From assembly GCA_002243285.1 (NCBI GenBank), contig CP022585.1, forward strand, positions 1,538,641 to 1,602,640: a stretch of DNA of 64,000 nt. The letters are read 5' to 3'. The position numbers were made by a program, and so were the translations under genes. Source of the DNA: Candidatus Fluviicola riflensis (GTDB lineage Bacteria; Bacteroidota; Bacteroidia; Flavobacteriales_D; Crocinitomicaceae). Each line of letters begins with the position of its first letter. Position 1 is the stretch's first letter. The notes under the pieces were generated by a model. It saw only the letters and a list, made by a program, of their open reading frames with translations, did not search any database and had not been told where the DNA came from. Positions 1 through 9,172 of the stretch are shown here, one piece after another.

Positions 1-2
1 AA

Positions 3-524
3 TTGTGCAATGGCGATCTTTATGAATTGGGGAGATTGCGTTTACCCCAAATGTGTTCTGTAAAAGGAATCGGCCCTACAAAAGCCATAAAACTCATGGC
101 CGCTTTAGAATTGGGCAGGAGAAGGAAAGAGCAGCAGGCAGCAAAAAAGCAACAGATAATTTCGTCAGCGGATGGTTATAACCTTGTTAAACCTTATTAT
201 TCAGATTTGGATCATGAAGAGTTCCACATCATTTTACTCAATCGCTCCAATGGCCTGCTGGGAGTACGTCAAATTTCAAAAGGTGGTTTGGCCGGAACGT
301 ACGTTGATCCTAAGATTATTTTTAAGATGGCAATCGATGCGGGAGCTTCCGGTATTATGCTGACTCACAATCATCCCAGTGGTAACAACAGCCCGAGTAA
401 CAGTGATCACGAACTCACACGAAGAATCGTGCAATTTGGCAAGCTCATTGAAATGCCCGTAATGGATCACATCATTATTACCGATAATGGTTACTTTAGC
501 TTCTCAGATAACGGATTATTGTGA
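3..524 (+). CDS. radC: RadC-family JAB/MPN domain protein, 5' end cut by window edge
   Basis: The reading frame is open to the left edge, so the true start lies outside; about 173 codons of a family that usually has about 225-230 are present. A helix-hairpin-helix-like segment (VKGIGPTKAIKL) is followed by the JAB/MPN metalloprotease-like domain with the JAMM-type motif HNHPSGN...SDHE near residues 122-136. RadC was named for a supposed DNA repair role, which is doubtful; the biochemical function is not settled. The stop overlaps the next gene (TGATG), suggesting co-transcription with wecB. Confidence 0.93.
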   Translation: MCNGDLYELGRLRLPQMCSVKGIGPTKAIKLMAALELGRRRKEQQAAKKQQIISSADGYNLVKPYYSDLDHEEFHIILLNRSNGLLGVRQISKGGLAGTYVDPKIIFKMAIDAGASGIMLTHNHPSGNNSPSNSDHELTRRIVQFGKLIEMPVMDHIIITDNGYFSFSDNGLL

Positions 525-1675
525 TGAAAAAAATAATGACGATCATTGGTGCTCGTCCTCAAATCATTAAAGCTGCAGCGATTAGCAGAGCTTTAGAGAA
601 ATTTTACGCGAATGAAATAGAAGAGCTGATCGTGCATACCGGCCAGCACTACGATGAAAATATGTCAGCTGTTTTTTTTGAAGAATTGGGCATTCCGAAA
701 CCGTTTGCACAGTTGAGTATCGGGAGTAGTTCTCATGGTGATCAGACCGGGGCTATGATGCGCGATTTGGAAAGTTTGATGATCAATCATTCACCCGATG
801 CCGTAATCGTTTACGGAGATACCAATTCTACACTGGCCGGTTCGCTGGCAGCATCGAAGATCGGCATTCCGGTAGTTCACATTGAAGCCGGACTGCGTAG
901 TTTTAATAAAGCAATGCCCGAAGAGATCAACCGGATCATGACTGATCATGTTTCTACGTTGTTGTTTTCACCAACGAAACAAGGAATCAGTAACCTGCAA
1001 CGCGAAGGATTTTCAATGGATTTGAGTGGACATGCTACCATTGATTCTCCAAAAACATATCATTGCGGGGATATCATGCATGATAATAGCCTGCATTTCT
1101 CCAAACTGGCCGAACGGCAATCAACTTTGTTGGAACAAATCGGTTGTAAAGGTAAATCTTTCATACTCGCGACTGTTCACCGAAATACCAATACGGATGA
1201 TCCGAAACGATTACAGGCGATTTTCAGAGGATTGTTAACCGTTGCTCAAACTCATCGGCAGGATATCGTTTTGCCGTTGCATCCGCGCACACGTAAATAC
1301 CTGGAGCAAACGGCCGATCCTGCTTTTTTAAAACAACTTTCCGCAGAACCGGGAATTCATCTAATTGATCCGGTTGGCTTTTTGGATATGATCGCACTCG
1401 AACAGCAAGCTTCATTAGTAGTAACCGACAGTGGTGGTGTGCAGAAAGAAGCTTATTTTTTCCGAAAACCTTGTATCGTTTTGCGCGAAGAAACTGAGTG
1501 GGTCGAGCTGATTGAAACCGGAGCGGCCGTATTGACCGGAGCGGACGAAGTACGGCTGATTGCAGCTGCGAACCGTTTCCTGGAACAACCTCCTGTCTCA
1601 TTCCCGGAAATATTCGGTGGTGGAACTGCTTCTGAATTTATTTGTAAAACCATTTCGGAAGAATTGTTTCAATGA
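524..1675 (+). CDS. wecB: UDP-N-acetylglucosamine 2-epimerase (non-hydrolysing)
   Basis: Cytoplasmic enzyme interconverting UDP-GlcNAc and UDP-ManNAc for surface polysaccharide synthesis. Family landmarks are visible: GARPQ at the N-terminus, HTGQHYD, VYGDTNSTLAG, HIEAGLRS, PEEINR, TVHRNTN and TDSGG near the C-terminus. The length of about 383 residues is normal. An in-frame GTG sits three bases upstream (521), but the ATG at 524 overlapping the radC stop is the more natural start. It overlaps the following deacetylase-like gene by four bases, so radC-wecB-deacetylase-GSCFA appear to be one transcription unit. The context suggests a role in exopolysaccharide or glycan synthesis. Confidence 0.95.
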   Translation: MKKIMTIIGARPQIIKAAAISRALEKFYANEIEELIVHTGQHYDENMSAVFFEELGIPKPFAQLSIGSSSHGDQTGAMMRDLESLMINHSPDAVIVYGDTNSTLAGSLAASKIGIPVVHIEAGLRSFNKAMPEEINRIMTDHVSTLLFSPTKQGISNLQREGFSMDLSGHATIDSPKTYHCGDIMHDNSLHFSKLAERQSTLLEQIGCKGKSFILATVHRNTNTDDPKRLQAIFRGLLTVAQTHRQDIVLPLHPRTRKYLEQTADPAFLKQLSAEPGIHLIDPVGFLDMIALEQQASLVVTDSGGVQKEAYFFRKPCIVLREETEWVELIETGAAVLTGADEVRLIAAANRFLEQPPVSFPEIFGGGTASEFICKTISEELFQ

Positions 1676-2982
1676 TAGTTTTTGTAGATCAGGTCACCGA
1701 GCGTTTGCAATACACCTTTGATTTTGTATTCAAACAACATGGTCTGCGCTATGAACTTACCAATGATTTATCGGTTTTTACAACGTCAACAGAAGATAAA
1801 TTCAGTTATTCGGATTATCCGTTTGAAGGAATTCAGGTTTTAAGTCCGTCATCTTTGCTTTTTGATGAGGTAATTAATCCCCATTTGGCGATCACAAAAA
1901 GCGAATGGCAAACGACCAAATGCTTAGCAATTGATGGAAAAACAGATCCGTTTGCGTCAGTTTTTTATGTGATTAGCCGCTATGAAGAATATACCAATCC
2001 CAAACGCGACAAACACGAGCGTTTTCAGGCATCTGAAAGCTTATTATTTCAATTCGGCTGGTTGCAGCAACAGATAGTTGAACATTGGGTGAAAGCCATT
2101 GTAACGCATTTTTTTCCCGAGAAATTGGCTGATTTAGCGTCGGGAAGAATGATTACAGCAATGCCGTCGTTTGACATCGATAATACGTTTGCTTTCAAAT
2201 GGAAAGATGGTTGGCGAAAGTGGTTTTCCATGGCCAAAGATGCATTCAACCGAAATAAAGAGCGATCCACGCTTCGGAGAATGGTGCTTTCCGGACAACA
2301 ACAAGATCCTTATGACACCTTTGATCTTATTCAGAAATGCGCAGAACGCTTTGATCAAACGCGCGTTTTTTGGCTCTTGGGAGACATCGGTGAATTTGAC
2401 CGCAATATTACCTGGAGAGATCCGCGTCATCAGCGACTGATCCGAACGATTGAAACTGTCGCCCGTATAGGACTTCATCCGAGTTACGCCAGTAATGTTT
2501 CCGACAAACGATTGCAGGAAGAAAAGCAACGTCTCTCTCAAATTCTGGTAAAAGATGTAGTTGAAAGCCGTCAGCACTTTTTGAAAGTAAAATTGCCGCA
2601 AACCTATCGACGATTGATCAGCGAAGGTTTCAAAAAAGACTATACCATGGGGTTTGCCGACCAGCCCGGTTTTCGATTGGGAACAGCCCATCCGGTTTAT
2701 TTCTTTGATTTGGAAAGCAACCAGGCAACAGATTACAAACTGATTCCTTTTGTCTATATGGATGGTACTTTCAATGAATACCTTGGTTATTCAATTGAAG
2801 AAAGTAAAGCTGTTGTGAAGAAGCTAGTGGATGAAGTGACGGCTTACGGTGGTATTTTTTGCTTTATCTGGCACAATGAAACCATAGGTAATTCAGGAAA
2901 ATGGCAAGGATGGTCGGAATTATTTGATTTTACACTCGATTTATTGAATGGAAACGATTCAGCACTTCCCACGGCCGATTGA
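1672..2982 (+). CDS. polysaccharide deacetylase-like protein (DUF7033 type)
   Basis: A 436-residue cytoplasmic-looking protein without signal peptide. The central part has SFDIDN (about residue 165) and IGLHPSY (about residue 267), resembling the metal-binding Asp and His motifs of NodB-type deacetylases, and a late IWHNETIG segment. This architecture (an N-terminal domain of unknown function, then a divergent deacetylase fold) is common in Bacteroidota polysaccharide loci. It is translationally coupled to wecB by a four-base overlap and overlaps the next gene by 35 bases. Substrate unknown; the family call is by motif recall rather than alignment. Confidence 0.75.
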   Translation: MIVFVDQVTERLQYTFDFVFKQHGLRYELTNDLSVFTTSTEDKFSYSDYPFEGIQVLSPSSLLFDEVINPHLAITKSEWQTTKCLAIDGKTDPFASVFYVISRYEEYTNPKRDKHERFQASESLLFQFGWLQQQIVEHWVKAIVTHFFPEKLADLASGRMITAMPSFDIDNTFAFKWKDGWRKWFSMAKDAFNRNKERSTLRRMVLSGQQQDPYDTFDLIQKCAERFDQTRVFWLLGDIGEFDRNITWRDPRHQRLIRTIETVARIGLHPSYASNVSDKRLQEEKQRLSQILVKDVVESRQHFLKVKLPQTYRRLISEGFKKDYTMGFADQPGFRLGTAHPVYFFDLESNQATDYKLIPFVYMDGTFNEYLGYSIEESKAVVKKLVDEVTAYGGIFCFIWHNETIGNSGKWQGWSELFDFTLDLLNGNDSALPTAD

Positions 2983-3883
2983 TCATCCAACGATCGATCA
3001 CAAGCAGGAAATCCTACTACTTGGTTCCTGTTTCTCAACTCATTTACATCAGCGATTACGCCGAGCAGGATTTAAATCTGTTTCCAATCCGTTTGGAGTT
3101 GTTTTTCACCCGGTTGCGTTGGCACAATTCATCGATTTATGTTTAAATCCTGGATCAGAACGGATCCTTTGTTCGGAAGATGTCTGGCTTTCCTGGGATG
3201 CCGGAAGCGAAGTGTATGCGATGTCTGAATCGGAACTGAGAAATCGTTTATCAACCATCCGGGCAGAATTTAAACGAGTAATCGAACGGGCCGAATGCTT
3301 GGTGATTACACTCGGTTCTGCCCACGGATACAGGTTGAGGGCGACGAACGAAGTGGTGGCCAACTGTCACAAACAACCCGGAAGCATTTTTGAAAAAGAA
3401 TTAACTGAAACAGCTGAAATGTTGACAAGCTGGCAACATACTTTGAGTCAGTTGCAACAACAATATCCGAAGCTGAAAATTATTTTTACCGTGAGTCCTG
3501 TGCGCTATTCGCGTGATGGCTGGGTAGAAAATAATCGTTCCAAAGCACGTTTGTTTGAGTTGGTGCAACAATTACAAAATGATTTTCAGGTTGGTTACTT
3601 TCCTTCGTATGAATTGATCAACGATGTACTGCGCGATTATCGTTATTTCGAACCGGATGGTATACATCCGAATCAATTGGCGGTTGACGAAGTCTGGAAG
3701 TTGTTCCAATATTGGTATTTCAATCCCGAAACAATTGCTTTAACGAATGAACTGGAAGCATTGCGCAAAATGGAAGAACACCGTTTGTTGTTTCCTGAAT
3801 CGAAGAAAGCAAAGCAATTTCAAACATTATTCCATAAAAAAAGGGAAAGTTTCCTTTCCCTTCATCCATTTATTAGCTGGTGA
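2948..3883 (+). CDS. GSCFA domain protein
   Basis: A 311-residue protein whose N-terminal LLLGSCFSTH gives the GSCFA signature; later blocks include NPFGVVFHP, LVITLGSAHGYR and FTVSPVRYSRDGW. The GSCFA family is SGNH/GDSL-like and often sits with cell-surface carbohydrate genes; its substrate is not established. The start overlaps the deacetylase-like gene by 35 bases, an unusually long overlap that supports translational coupling. Its 3' end contains a hairpin that serves the opposite strand (see terminator at 3836). Confidence 0.85.
   Translation: METIQHFPRPIDHPTIDHKQEILLLGSCFSTHLHQRLRRAGFKSVSNPFGVVFHPVALAQFIDLCLNPGSERILCSEDVWLSWDAGSEVYAMSESELRNRLSTIRAEFKRVIERAECLVITLGSAHGYRLRATNEVVANCHKQPGSIFEKELTETAEMLTSWQHTLSQLQQQYPKLKIIFTVSPVRYSRDGWVENNRSKARLFELVQQLQNDFQVGYFPSYELINDVLRDYRYFEPDGIHPNQLAVDEVWKLFQYWYFNPETIALTNELEALRKMEEHRLLFPESKKAKQFQTLFHKKRESFLSLHPFISW
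3836..3862 (-). terminator. rho-independent terminator for the sigma/anti-sigma pair
   Basis: On the minus strand a nine-base stem (AAGGGAAAG / CTTTCCCTT, loop GAAA) is followed directly by a T run. It lies inside the 3' coding end of the GSCFA gene and faces transcripts coming from 5668 to 3891. Confidence 0.75.
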
Positions 3884-3890
3884 ATAAAAA

Positions 3891-5105
3891 TTATTTTCCG
3901 CTGGTGATCAACCCTTTGTATTCACTTGGTTCGCCTGAAAGCGGTTTTTTCATCACCACTTTCCACAACCACGTTGATCCGGTAGGAACCAATTGTCCCG
4001 TACGTGAGTCAATACCATTCCAGCCTTGAGAAGCATCGGAAGTTTTATAAAGCACCGTCATATTGTTCGGATCCATGATCACCATTTCGAATGGTGTGTC
4101 GCGCATGGTCAGAGCCAACGGAATAAATTGATTGGTACGTGAATCGCCACTGGAAGGATAAAAACCGGTAGGCGCCATCAGATTGTAGATTTCGTTTAAT
4201 GTAACTGTTTTGGTTTCTGTAACAGCACAACCGTTGGCATCCGTTGAATTTGCCGTAACATTTACCTCACGCTCAGTATATGGATGAACGACAAGCCGAT
4301 TTTTGTCGCTTGTTTTTGACGCAACATTCGATTCCCATGTAACAGCCTGATCGGTTCCGCTAACATCAAATTTCAATGTTGGGATCCCGTTTTCGTACAA
4401 CAACGAAGCATCAACGTCAATGTACAATTGTGCCGAAGCTTCATTAACAGTAATCAGTTCTGTTGAGAGGCCTGTTTCTACCTGGATTGTACCTGATTTT
4501 GACGATTTGATCTCTGCCGATTGTTTTGGCTGGATCAGTTTTGTTCGTCCGTTCGGGTAGGTAACTGTTACCACCGCATCGTTCGGATTTTCAATCGTAA
4601 AGGTCTCGTTCAGGCATATTTGAGAAGGAAGTACCAGTTTCACAAAGTGAGGACGTAATTCCGGCTCTGAAACCAACATTTCCGGCTCAGAAATTATCTC
4701 AGGAATCTCAAAATAGTAAGCAGGTGGATTAACAACAACCGTTAGTTGTGGCGCAGGAGCCATCTCCGGTGATATATTATCCGGAGTAATGGCGTCTGAA
4801 GTTGAACCAGTATCGTTTTGACTGCTTTTTGAATCGGCCGAATGGTCAGTTTCCTGTGTCGAAACGATTTGTTCTGTTTTAGGAGCCTGTTGATCGTCAG
4901 TTGATTCGGTAGAAGTCAACGCGAAATAAGTAGCAGAACTTACCAATACCGTACCGATAGACGCAGCGAACCACCATTTACGGTAGAATGGAGTGGAAGG
5001 AGTTCCGTCCAGACGTTTAGAGAATTGTTCCCACGCACCACCATCATACGGAAGCTCGTAGTTCTCTAATTGTTGTTTAATAATGCGCTCAATGTTTTCT
5101 TTCAT
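3891..5105 (-). CDS. membrane-anchored partner of the ECF sigma factor (anti-sigma-like)
   Basis: A 404-residue protein with a short cytoplasmic N-terminus (about 40 residues), one membrane segment at about 45-63 (WWFAASIGTVLVSSATYFA) and a long Ser/Thr/Asp/Glu-rich linker followed by an extracytoplasmic region of beta-rich, Ig-like character. The last 90 residues (FIPLALTMRD... GWNGIDSRTGQ... GSTWLWKV) resemble the C-terminal domains of Bacteroidota surface proteins. The start overlaps the sigma factor stop (ATGA). Gene order and topology fit an anti-sigma factor that senses the envelope; the N-terminus shows no clear zinc-binding motif, so the anti-sigma role is inferred from context. Confidence 0.7.
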   Translation of the reverse strand: MKENIERIIKQQLENYELPYDGGAWEQFSKRLDGTPSTPFYRKWWFAASIGTVLVSSATYFALTSTESTDDQQAPKTEQIVSTQETDHSADSKSSQNDTGSTSDAITPDNISPEMAPAPQLTVVVNPPAYYFEIPEIISEPEMLVSEPELRPHFVKLVLPSQICLNETFTIENPNDAVVTVTYPNGRTKLIQPKQSAEIKSSKSGTIQVETGLSTELITVNEASAQLYIDVDASLLYENGIPTLKFDVSGTDQAVTWESNVASKTSDKNRLVVHPYTEREVNVTANSTDANGCAVTETKTVTLNEIYNLMAPTGFYPSSGDSRTNQFIPLALTMRDTPFEMVIMDPNNMTVLYKTSDASQGWNGIDSRTGQLVPTGSTWLWKVVMKKPLSGEPSEYKGLITSGK

Positions 5106-5668
5106 GACGCGATATGTATAAATTTTTGTTTCAAATAATTCTGCAGGTTCATTTTAGCCTTTGCAAGGTTCGACTTGGAAGTTCCTTCACTGATTCCCAA
5201 CGCTTCGGCAATTTCCTTGTGGGTATAATCTTCTAATACATAGAGGTTAAACACCATTTTGTATGCCGGAGAAAGGTTTTGAATGGCTTCCATCGCTACT
5301 TCTGCTTTCAGCGAAGTGATGTCCCAATCTTCCCCTTCATCTTCATCGGGAATGTACTTGAAGTCGTTCACGTTATCGGAAAGATGTGTGTCCTTACGAA
5401 CTTTTCGAATCGCATCGATGGCGCAATTTGCCATGATCCGCCGAACCCAACCTTCAAACGAGCCCTTACTGTCGTACCCTTTAATATTATCAAAGACCTT
5501 TATAAAACCTTCCTGTAAAACTTCTTGTGCGGAATCCCTATCCGAAATGTAGCGTAGGCAAACAGCCAACATTTTACCGTAGAAATGGCGGAATAACTGT
5601 TCTTGCGCCCGCCTGTCGGACTTCTTGCACAGCTCAATTAGTTCTTCCACACTCCAATGTTGTTTCAC
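5102..5668 (-). CDS. ECF-type RNA polymerase sigma factor
   Basis: A 188-residue sigma-70 family protein with only regions 2 and 4. Region 2 includes LRYISDRDSAQEVLQEGFIK and SFEGWVRRIMANCAIDAIRK; region 4 includes the helix-turn-helix DYTHKEIAEALGISEGTSKS. It directs transcription of a small regulon and is probably held inactive by the membrane protein encoded just downstream, which overlaps it by four bases. The gap to mdh (divergent) is 163 bases and probably holds both promoters. The regulon cannot be told from the sequence. Confidence 0.93.
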   Translation of the reverse strand: MKQHWSVEELIELCKKSDRRAQEQLFRHFYGKMLAVCLRYISDRDSAQEVLQEGFIKVFDNIKGYDSKGSFEGWVRRIMANCAIDAIRKVRKDTHLSDNVNDFKYIPDEDEGEDWDITSLKAEVAMEAIQNLSPAYKMVFNLYVLEDYTHKEIAEALGISEGTSKSNLAKAKMNLQNYLKQKFIHIAS

Positions 5669-5831
5669 AGTTGTATTATTTGGTAAACGTTCACCTCTTT
5701 CAATGGTTGCCTGTTTTCAGAAATCTATTCACAAATAACGAGAATTATGAACACTTTAGCGCCCAGCTCCAAACATTTATTGTTATTTTCGCGTCGCAAA
5801 TTAGAATGAAATTTCAATTAAATAAAAGACA

Positions 5832-6770
5832 ATGAAAGTAACTGTAGTTGGAGCCGGAAATGTAGGGGCAACATGCGCCGATGTTTTGGCCCATAGAGAA
5901 ATTGCCAATGAAATTGTATTGTTGGACATTAAAGAAGGATTCGCAGAAGGAAAAGCCTTAGACATTTGGCAGACTTCTCCGATCAACCTATACGATTCGC
6001 GTACAGTTGGTTCCACGAATGACTATTCAAAAACAGCTGATTCGGATGTTGTTGTAATTACTTCCGGACTTCCACGCAAACCTGGAATGTCGCGTGATGA
6101 TTTGATCGCTACCAACGCCGGTATCGTAAAAACAGTTACTGAAAACGTTATTAAGTATTCACCGAATGCTGTAATCATTGTGGTTTCCAATCCGTTGGAC
6201 GTAATGACTTACTGTGCATACCTGAATGCAAAAACAGATCCTAAGAAAGTATTCGGGATGGCAGGTATTTTGGATACAGCCCGTTACCGTGCTTTCCTTG
6301 CTGAAGAATTGAATGTTTCACCGAAAGATATCCAGGCAGTATTGATGGGCGGACACGGAGATACAATGGTTCCGCTTCCTCGTTACACCACCGTAGGTGG
6401 AATTCCGGTTACGGAAATGATCAGTGAGGAAAAATTAAACGAAATCATCGAGCGCACGAAATTCGGTGGTGGTGAAATCGTTAAATTGCTTGGAACTTCT
6501 GCCTGGTACGCTCCGGGAGCTGCTGCAGCCCAAATGGTTGAGGCAATTGTTCGTGACCAGCGTCGTGTATTCCCGGTTTGTGCATGGTTGCAAGGTGAAT
6601 ACGGAATGAACAATATTTATCTTGGAGTTCCTGTAATTCTTGGTAAAAACGGAATCGAGAAAATCATCGAATTGGATTTGAACGCTGACGAGCGCAAATT
6701 GTTGGAAGAATCAGCCGTTGCCGTAAAAGGGGTAATGGATGTATTAGACAACATGACTGCTAACGCGTAA
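5832..6770 (+). CDS. mdh: malate dehydrogenase
   Basis: NAD-dependent oxidation of malate to oxaloacetate in the TCA cycle, cytoplasmic. The 312-residue protein has the LDH-like MDH layout: Rossmann motif VVGAGNVGATCA at the N-terminus, acidic LLDIKEG, substrate Arg in GLPRKPGMSRDDL, VVSNPLDVMTY, GILDTARYR and the catalytic His in MGGHGDTMVP. It stands alone, with a clear terminator downstream. Start chosen at the ATG giving the Rossmann strand directly. Confidence 0.97.
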   Translation: MKVTVVGAGNVGATCADVLAHREIANEIVLLDIKEGFAEGKALDIWQTSPINLYDSRTVGSTNDYSKTADSDVVVITSGLPRKPGMSRDDLIATNAGIVKTVTENVIKYSPNAVIIVVSNPLDVMTYCAYLNAKTDPKKVFGMAGILDTARYRAFLAEELNVSPKDIQAVLMGGHGDTMVPLPRYTTVGGIPVTEMISEEKLNEIIERTKFGGGEIVKLLGTSAWYAPGAAAAQMVEAIVRDQRRVFPVCAWLQGEYGMNNIYLGVPVILGKNGIEKIIELDLNADERKLLEESAVAVKGVMDVLDNMTANA

Positions 6771-6791
6771 TTTTCAATCACAATCTTTAGG

Positions 6792-6829
6792 AATCCATCA
6801 TTCGTCTTAGGCGGGTGATGGATTTTTTG
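6792..6829 (+). terminator. rho-independent terminator of mdh
   Basis: Nine-base stem AATCCATCA / TGATGGATT with a 15-base loop, followed by TTTTT, 22 bases after the mdh stop. Confidence 0.85.
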
Positions 6830-6855
6830 TTTGCTTCATTTCACCTCGAAATTAT

Positions 6856-6903
6856 CCGTTTCTTAACCGCGTGCCCGCCTCAGGAGTGGTTAGAAACACT
6901 TAT
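6856..6903. repeat. dispersed intergenic hairpin repeat, copy 1
   Basis: GTTTCTTAACC and GGTTAGAAAC form an imperfect stem. The block CCGTTTC-TAACCGCGTG recurs nearly unchanged at 27865-27910, and related hairpins occur at 16254 and 18949. Confidence 0.55.
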
Positions 6904-7106
6904 AACCCTATAAACACGGGGATTGATTGAATTCAATATCTATCCGATGGAAAAAGCGGTTTTTATATTCTACGAATAAAACTTTTCAGAATGAGAGACA
7001 GGAGCAGAAGCAGAATGATATTTTACAAAAGCCTGCTTCGTTCTACAACTTCGCAGACTAAAAGGTGGAGTATCTAACGGGTATGTATGGGATATATACG
7101 GGTTAT

Positions 7107-8498
7107 CTACGGCTGATATTCGTAAGCCCCAATATCAGGATTTCCATCTATCCTATCAACGTCGAGAATATCTTTTAGTAACGAAAAGGAAGGATTTCCG
7201 GCGTCTCTAAGGGCTGAAGTACTCCAAACCGTAAAATCATCGCCGCCGGTATCTTTAAACGCCGGACTTTGATTGAACAAACATCCGTTAAACATCGGGT
7301 TGTTGCTTGAAGGCAAACGAATATCGCAGTTCCGGTAAAGGAAACTGATGTTTACGCCGCCCTGATCTATGGTATCCATCACCAATTCTTCATCGCCACC
7401 ACCATAAATCACACAATTGTTGAATTCCGCAGAAATGTCGGTTAAGGTGGTGACACCGTTGGTGGTGTAATAATTCCGCATGCCGACAGCCGGATAAGAA
7501 CCGTCGCCACCGCCGTAACCAAGCAGGTCGCAGTGTGTAAACTTCATATCGGCACCTTGTAACACAATCATGGCATGAACCGCATTACTGTGGATAAGTA
7601 CGTTTTCCGCTACAATTTTCGGATCGTCAAACAACAGCATTCCATAACTGGCACTGTTCCATATTTCGGTGTTCGTTAGCGTGAGTGTTGTATTGGATGA
7701 ACCACCGAGTTTCGATTCTACGTGGATTCCCGTGATACCGTTCTTGATTTCCGCATGATTGATCAGGCAATTGTCGGCACTGTCGAGGTAAATTCCATAA
7801 TACTGGCCCGGTACATTGTCGTAATCAGCTTCCAGGCGATCACCCTGAAAAGTCACTTTTTCTGCTGCCGTTCCGTTTACAATGAGGGTACTTTGGTTCA
7901 CGTACAACGCACTCAATTTGTGCAGGAATACATCGGTTCCGGCTGGAATGGTCAATGTAGAACCACCCAAAACCCTGGAAACGCCGTAAATCACATGCGG
8001 TTTATCATTCGCCCAGGTTCCTGTAGGATTGATATCATTGTAATGAAAATAAGCGTCCTGACCCCAAACGGCGAGTCGTACATATTGATCTTTACCGTTG
8101 GTCCGGAAACGAATGGAATCTTCAATAATCATGGGAAGAATGCCGCCATTGACGTTTAATGTGACTTCCACGAAACAATAAAGGCTGTCGTTTTTTTCGA
8201 TTTCGATGTTGGTGAATGATGTTCCCTGTAATCCGTCGAAGTTCATTCTGAATGGTGAAGAAGCACCGCCAACCAACTCAATTTCATCAATGGTAAGCGT
8301 TTTATTATCGCGATTATAAACCTTAAAGTGTTGTGTAGTAGAGCCAATGGTTGTGAAAACCGTATCAAAAACAACTGTATCCGCTGAGAATTCAAGATTG
8401 CCTTTTGAAGCAAAGTTCTTCTTTTTGCACGATTGAGTAGTGAGGCTTAATGTCAAAAGCAGTAGCGTCGCAATTATGGAAACGGTATATTTCATCAT
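7107..8498 (-). CDS. lipoprotein with parallel beta-helix domain
   Basis: A 463-residue protein with a lipoprotein signal peptide (hydrophobic stretch ending in TTQSC, lysines after the Cys, so probably envelope-anchored). After about 120 residues of Ig-like beta structure comes a right-handed beta-helix-like region with repeated short strands (GIYLDSADNCLINHAEIKNG, ALYVNQSTLIVNGT). The C-terminus ends DGNPDIGAYEYQP, the ending typical of the choice-of-anchor Q/beta-helix proteins of Bacteroidota. Two adjacent ATG codons (8498, 8495) could start it. No enzyme residues are evident; function unknown. Confidence 0.75.
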   Translation of the reverse strand: MMKYTVSIIATLLLLTLSLTTQSCKKKNFASKGNLEFSADTVVFDTVFTTIGSTTQHFKVYNRDNKTLTIDEIELVGGASSPFRMNFDGLQGTSFTNIEIEKNDSLYCFVEVTLNVNGGILPMIIEDSIRFRTNGKDQYVRLAVWGQDAYFHYNDINPTGTWANDKPHVIYGVSRVLGGSTLTIPAGTDVFLHKLSALYVNQSTLIVNGTAAEKVTFQGDRLEADYDNVPGQYYGIYLDSADNCLINHAEIKNGITGIHVESKLGGSSNTTLTLTNTEIWNSASYGMLLFDDPKIVAENVLIHSNAVHAMIVLQGADMKFTHCDLLGYGGGDGSYPAVGMRNYYTTNGVTTLTDISAEFNNCVIYGGGDEELVMDTIDQGGVNISFLYRNCDIRLPSSNNPMFNGCLFNQSPAFKDTGGDDFTVWSTSALRDAGNPSFSLLKDILDVDRIDGNPDIGAYEYQP

Positions 8499-8700
8499 GA
8501 CAAAAATAACGAAAGAGTGATTGGTTTATTTTTTGAGGCTGTTTAAAATTGTTTGATGAAATAAATTAGCCAATCATTTTGAGGAGGCATGAGGCAGATT
8601 TTGGAGCCATAGCCTGCGTCTCTGGTGAAAAAATCGAACGAAATGACTTACAAAATGATGGGTAAGAATGAAATTGGAACAAATTTAAACAGACTCTTTG

Positions 8701-8729
8701 TTGGAAATTAAAAAGTTTGCTTATCTTTG
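8701..8729 (+). promoter_or_regulatory. Bacteroidota-type promoter of the L31 gene
   Basis: TTG at 8701, 18 bases, then TATCTTTG at 8722-8729, matching the TTG / TAnnTTTG consensus of the primary sigma factor of this phylum; the start codon is 43 bases downstream. Confidence 0.75.
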
Positions 8730-8771
8730 CAAACCGATTTTTGAAGTAAGAATATAAAGATAAAACGCAAT

Positions 8772-9026
8772 ATGAAAGCAGGTATTCACCCGGAAGATTA
8801 TAAATTAGTAGTGTTTAAAGATATGACAAACGAGTATTCGTTCTTGTGTCATTCTTCAGCTAATTCTTCTGAAATGGTAAAATGGGAAGATGGAAATGAG
8901 TATCCATTGATTAAATTGGATATTTCTCATAAATCACACCCTTTCTATACAGGTGTAAACACATTGGTGGATACAGCTGGTCGTATCGACAAATTCAACA
9001 CTCGTTACGCGAAGTACAAAAAGTAA
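8772..9026 (+). CDS. rpmE2: 50S ribosomal protein L31, type B
   Basis: An 84-residue protein beginning MKAGIHPEDYKLVVFKD with SHPFYTG and RIDKFNTRYAK, the type B L31 sequence. It lacks the paired zinc-binding Cys-x-x-Cys of type A; one Cys (SFLCHSS) remains. Type B forms usually do not need zinc. It has its own promoter and terminator, so it is monocistronic. Confidence 0.97.
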   Translation: MKAGIHPEDYKLVVFKDMTNEYSFLCHSSANSSEMVKWEDGNEYPLIKLDISHKSHPFYTGVNTLVDTAGRIDKFNTRYAKYKK

Positions 9027-9045
9027 TCAAGATCTTTTTATACCG

Positions 9046-9087
9046 AATCCCGTTTTCCGCCTATGGCTGATGACGGGATTTTTTTTG
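9046..9087 (+). terminator. rho-independent terminator of the L31 gene
   Basis: Stem AATCCCGT / ACGGGATT with a 19-base loop followed by a run of T, 20 bases after the stop codon. Confidence 0.85.
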
Positions 9088-9159
9088 CCACTTCACCACG
9101 TCGTTCCTGTTTTTCTCATAACTTTTTATAATTTGGAAATCGGAACACATCCAGACTTG

Positions 9160-9167
9160 TATCTTTG
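9160..9167 (+). promoter_or_regulatory. TATCTTTG -7 element just before the WG-repeat gene
   Basis: TATCTTTG ends five bases before the first ATG (9173). In Bacteroidota transcription starts a few bases after this box, so the mRNA would be almost leaderless. The -33 TTG is not well placed, so this is less certain. Confidence 0.5.
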
Positions 9168-9172
9168 TCACT

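Larger units (their letters stand above)
6771..7106. other. gene-free gap after mdh
   Basis: Holds the mdh terminator (6792-6829), one copy of a dispersed hairpin repeat (6856-6903) and, close to the lipoprotein stop (about 7068-7106), a short imperfect direct repeat of the type TATCTAACGGGTATG / TATATACGGGTTATC. No reading frame worth calling. Confidence 0.6.

Noticed and set aside
2134..2691. 185-codon minus-strand frame
   Set aside because: Shadow of the deacetylase-like gene, which has clear family motifs on the plus strand.
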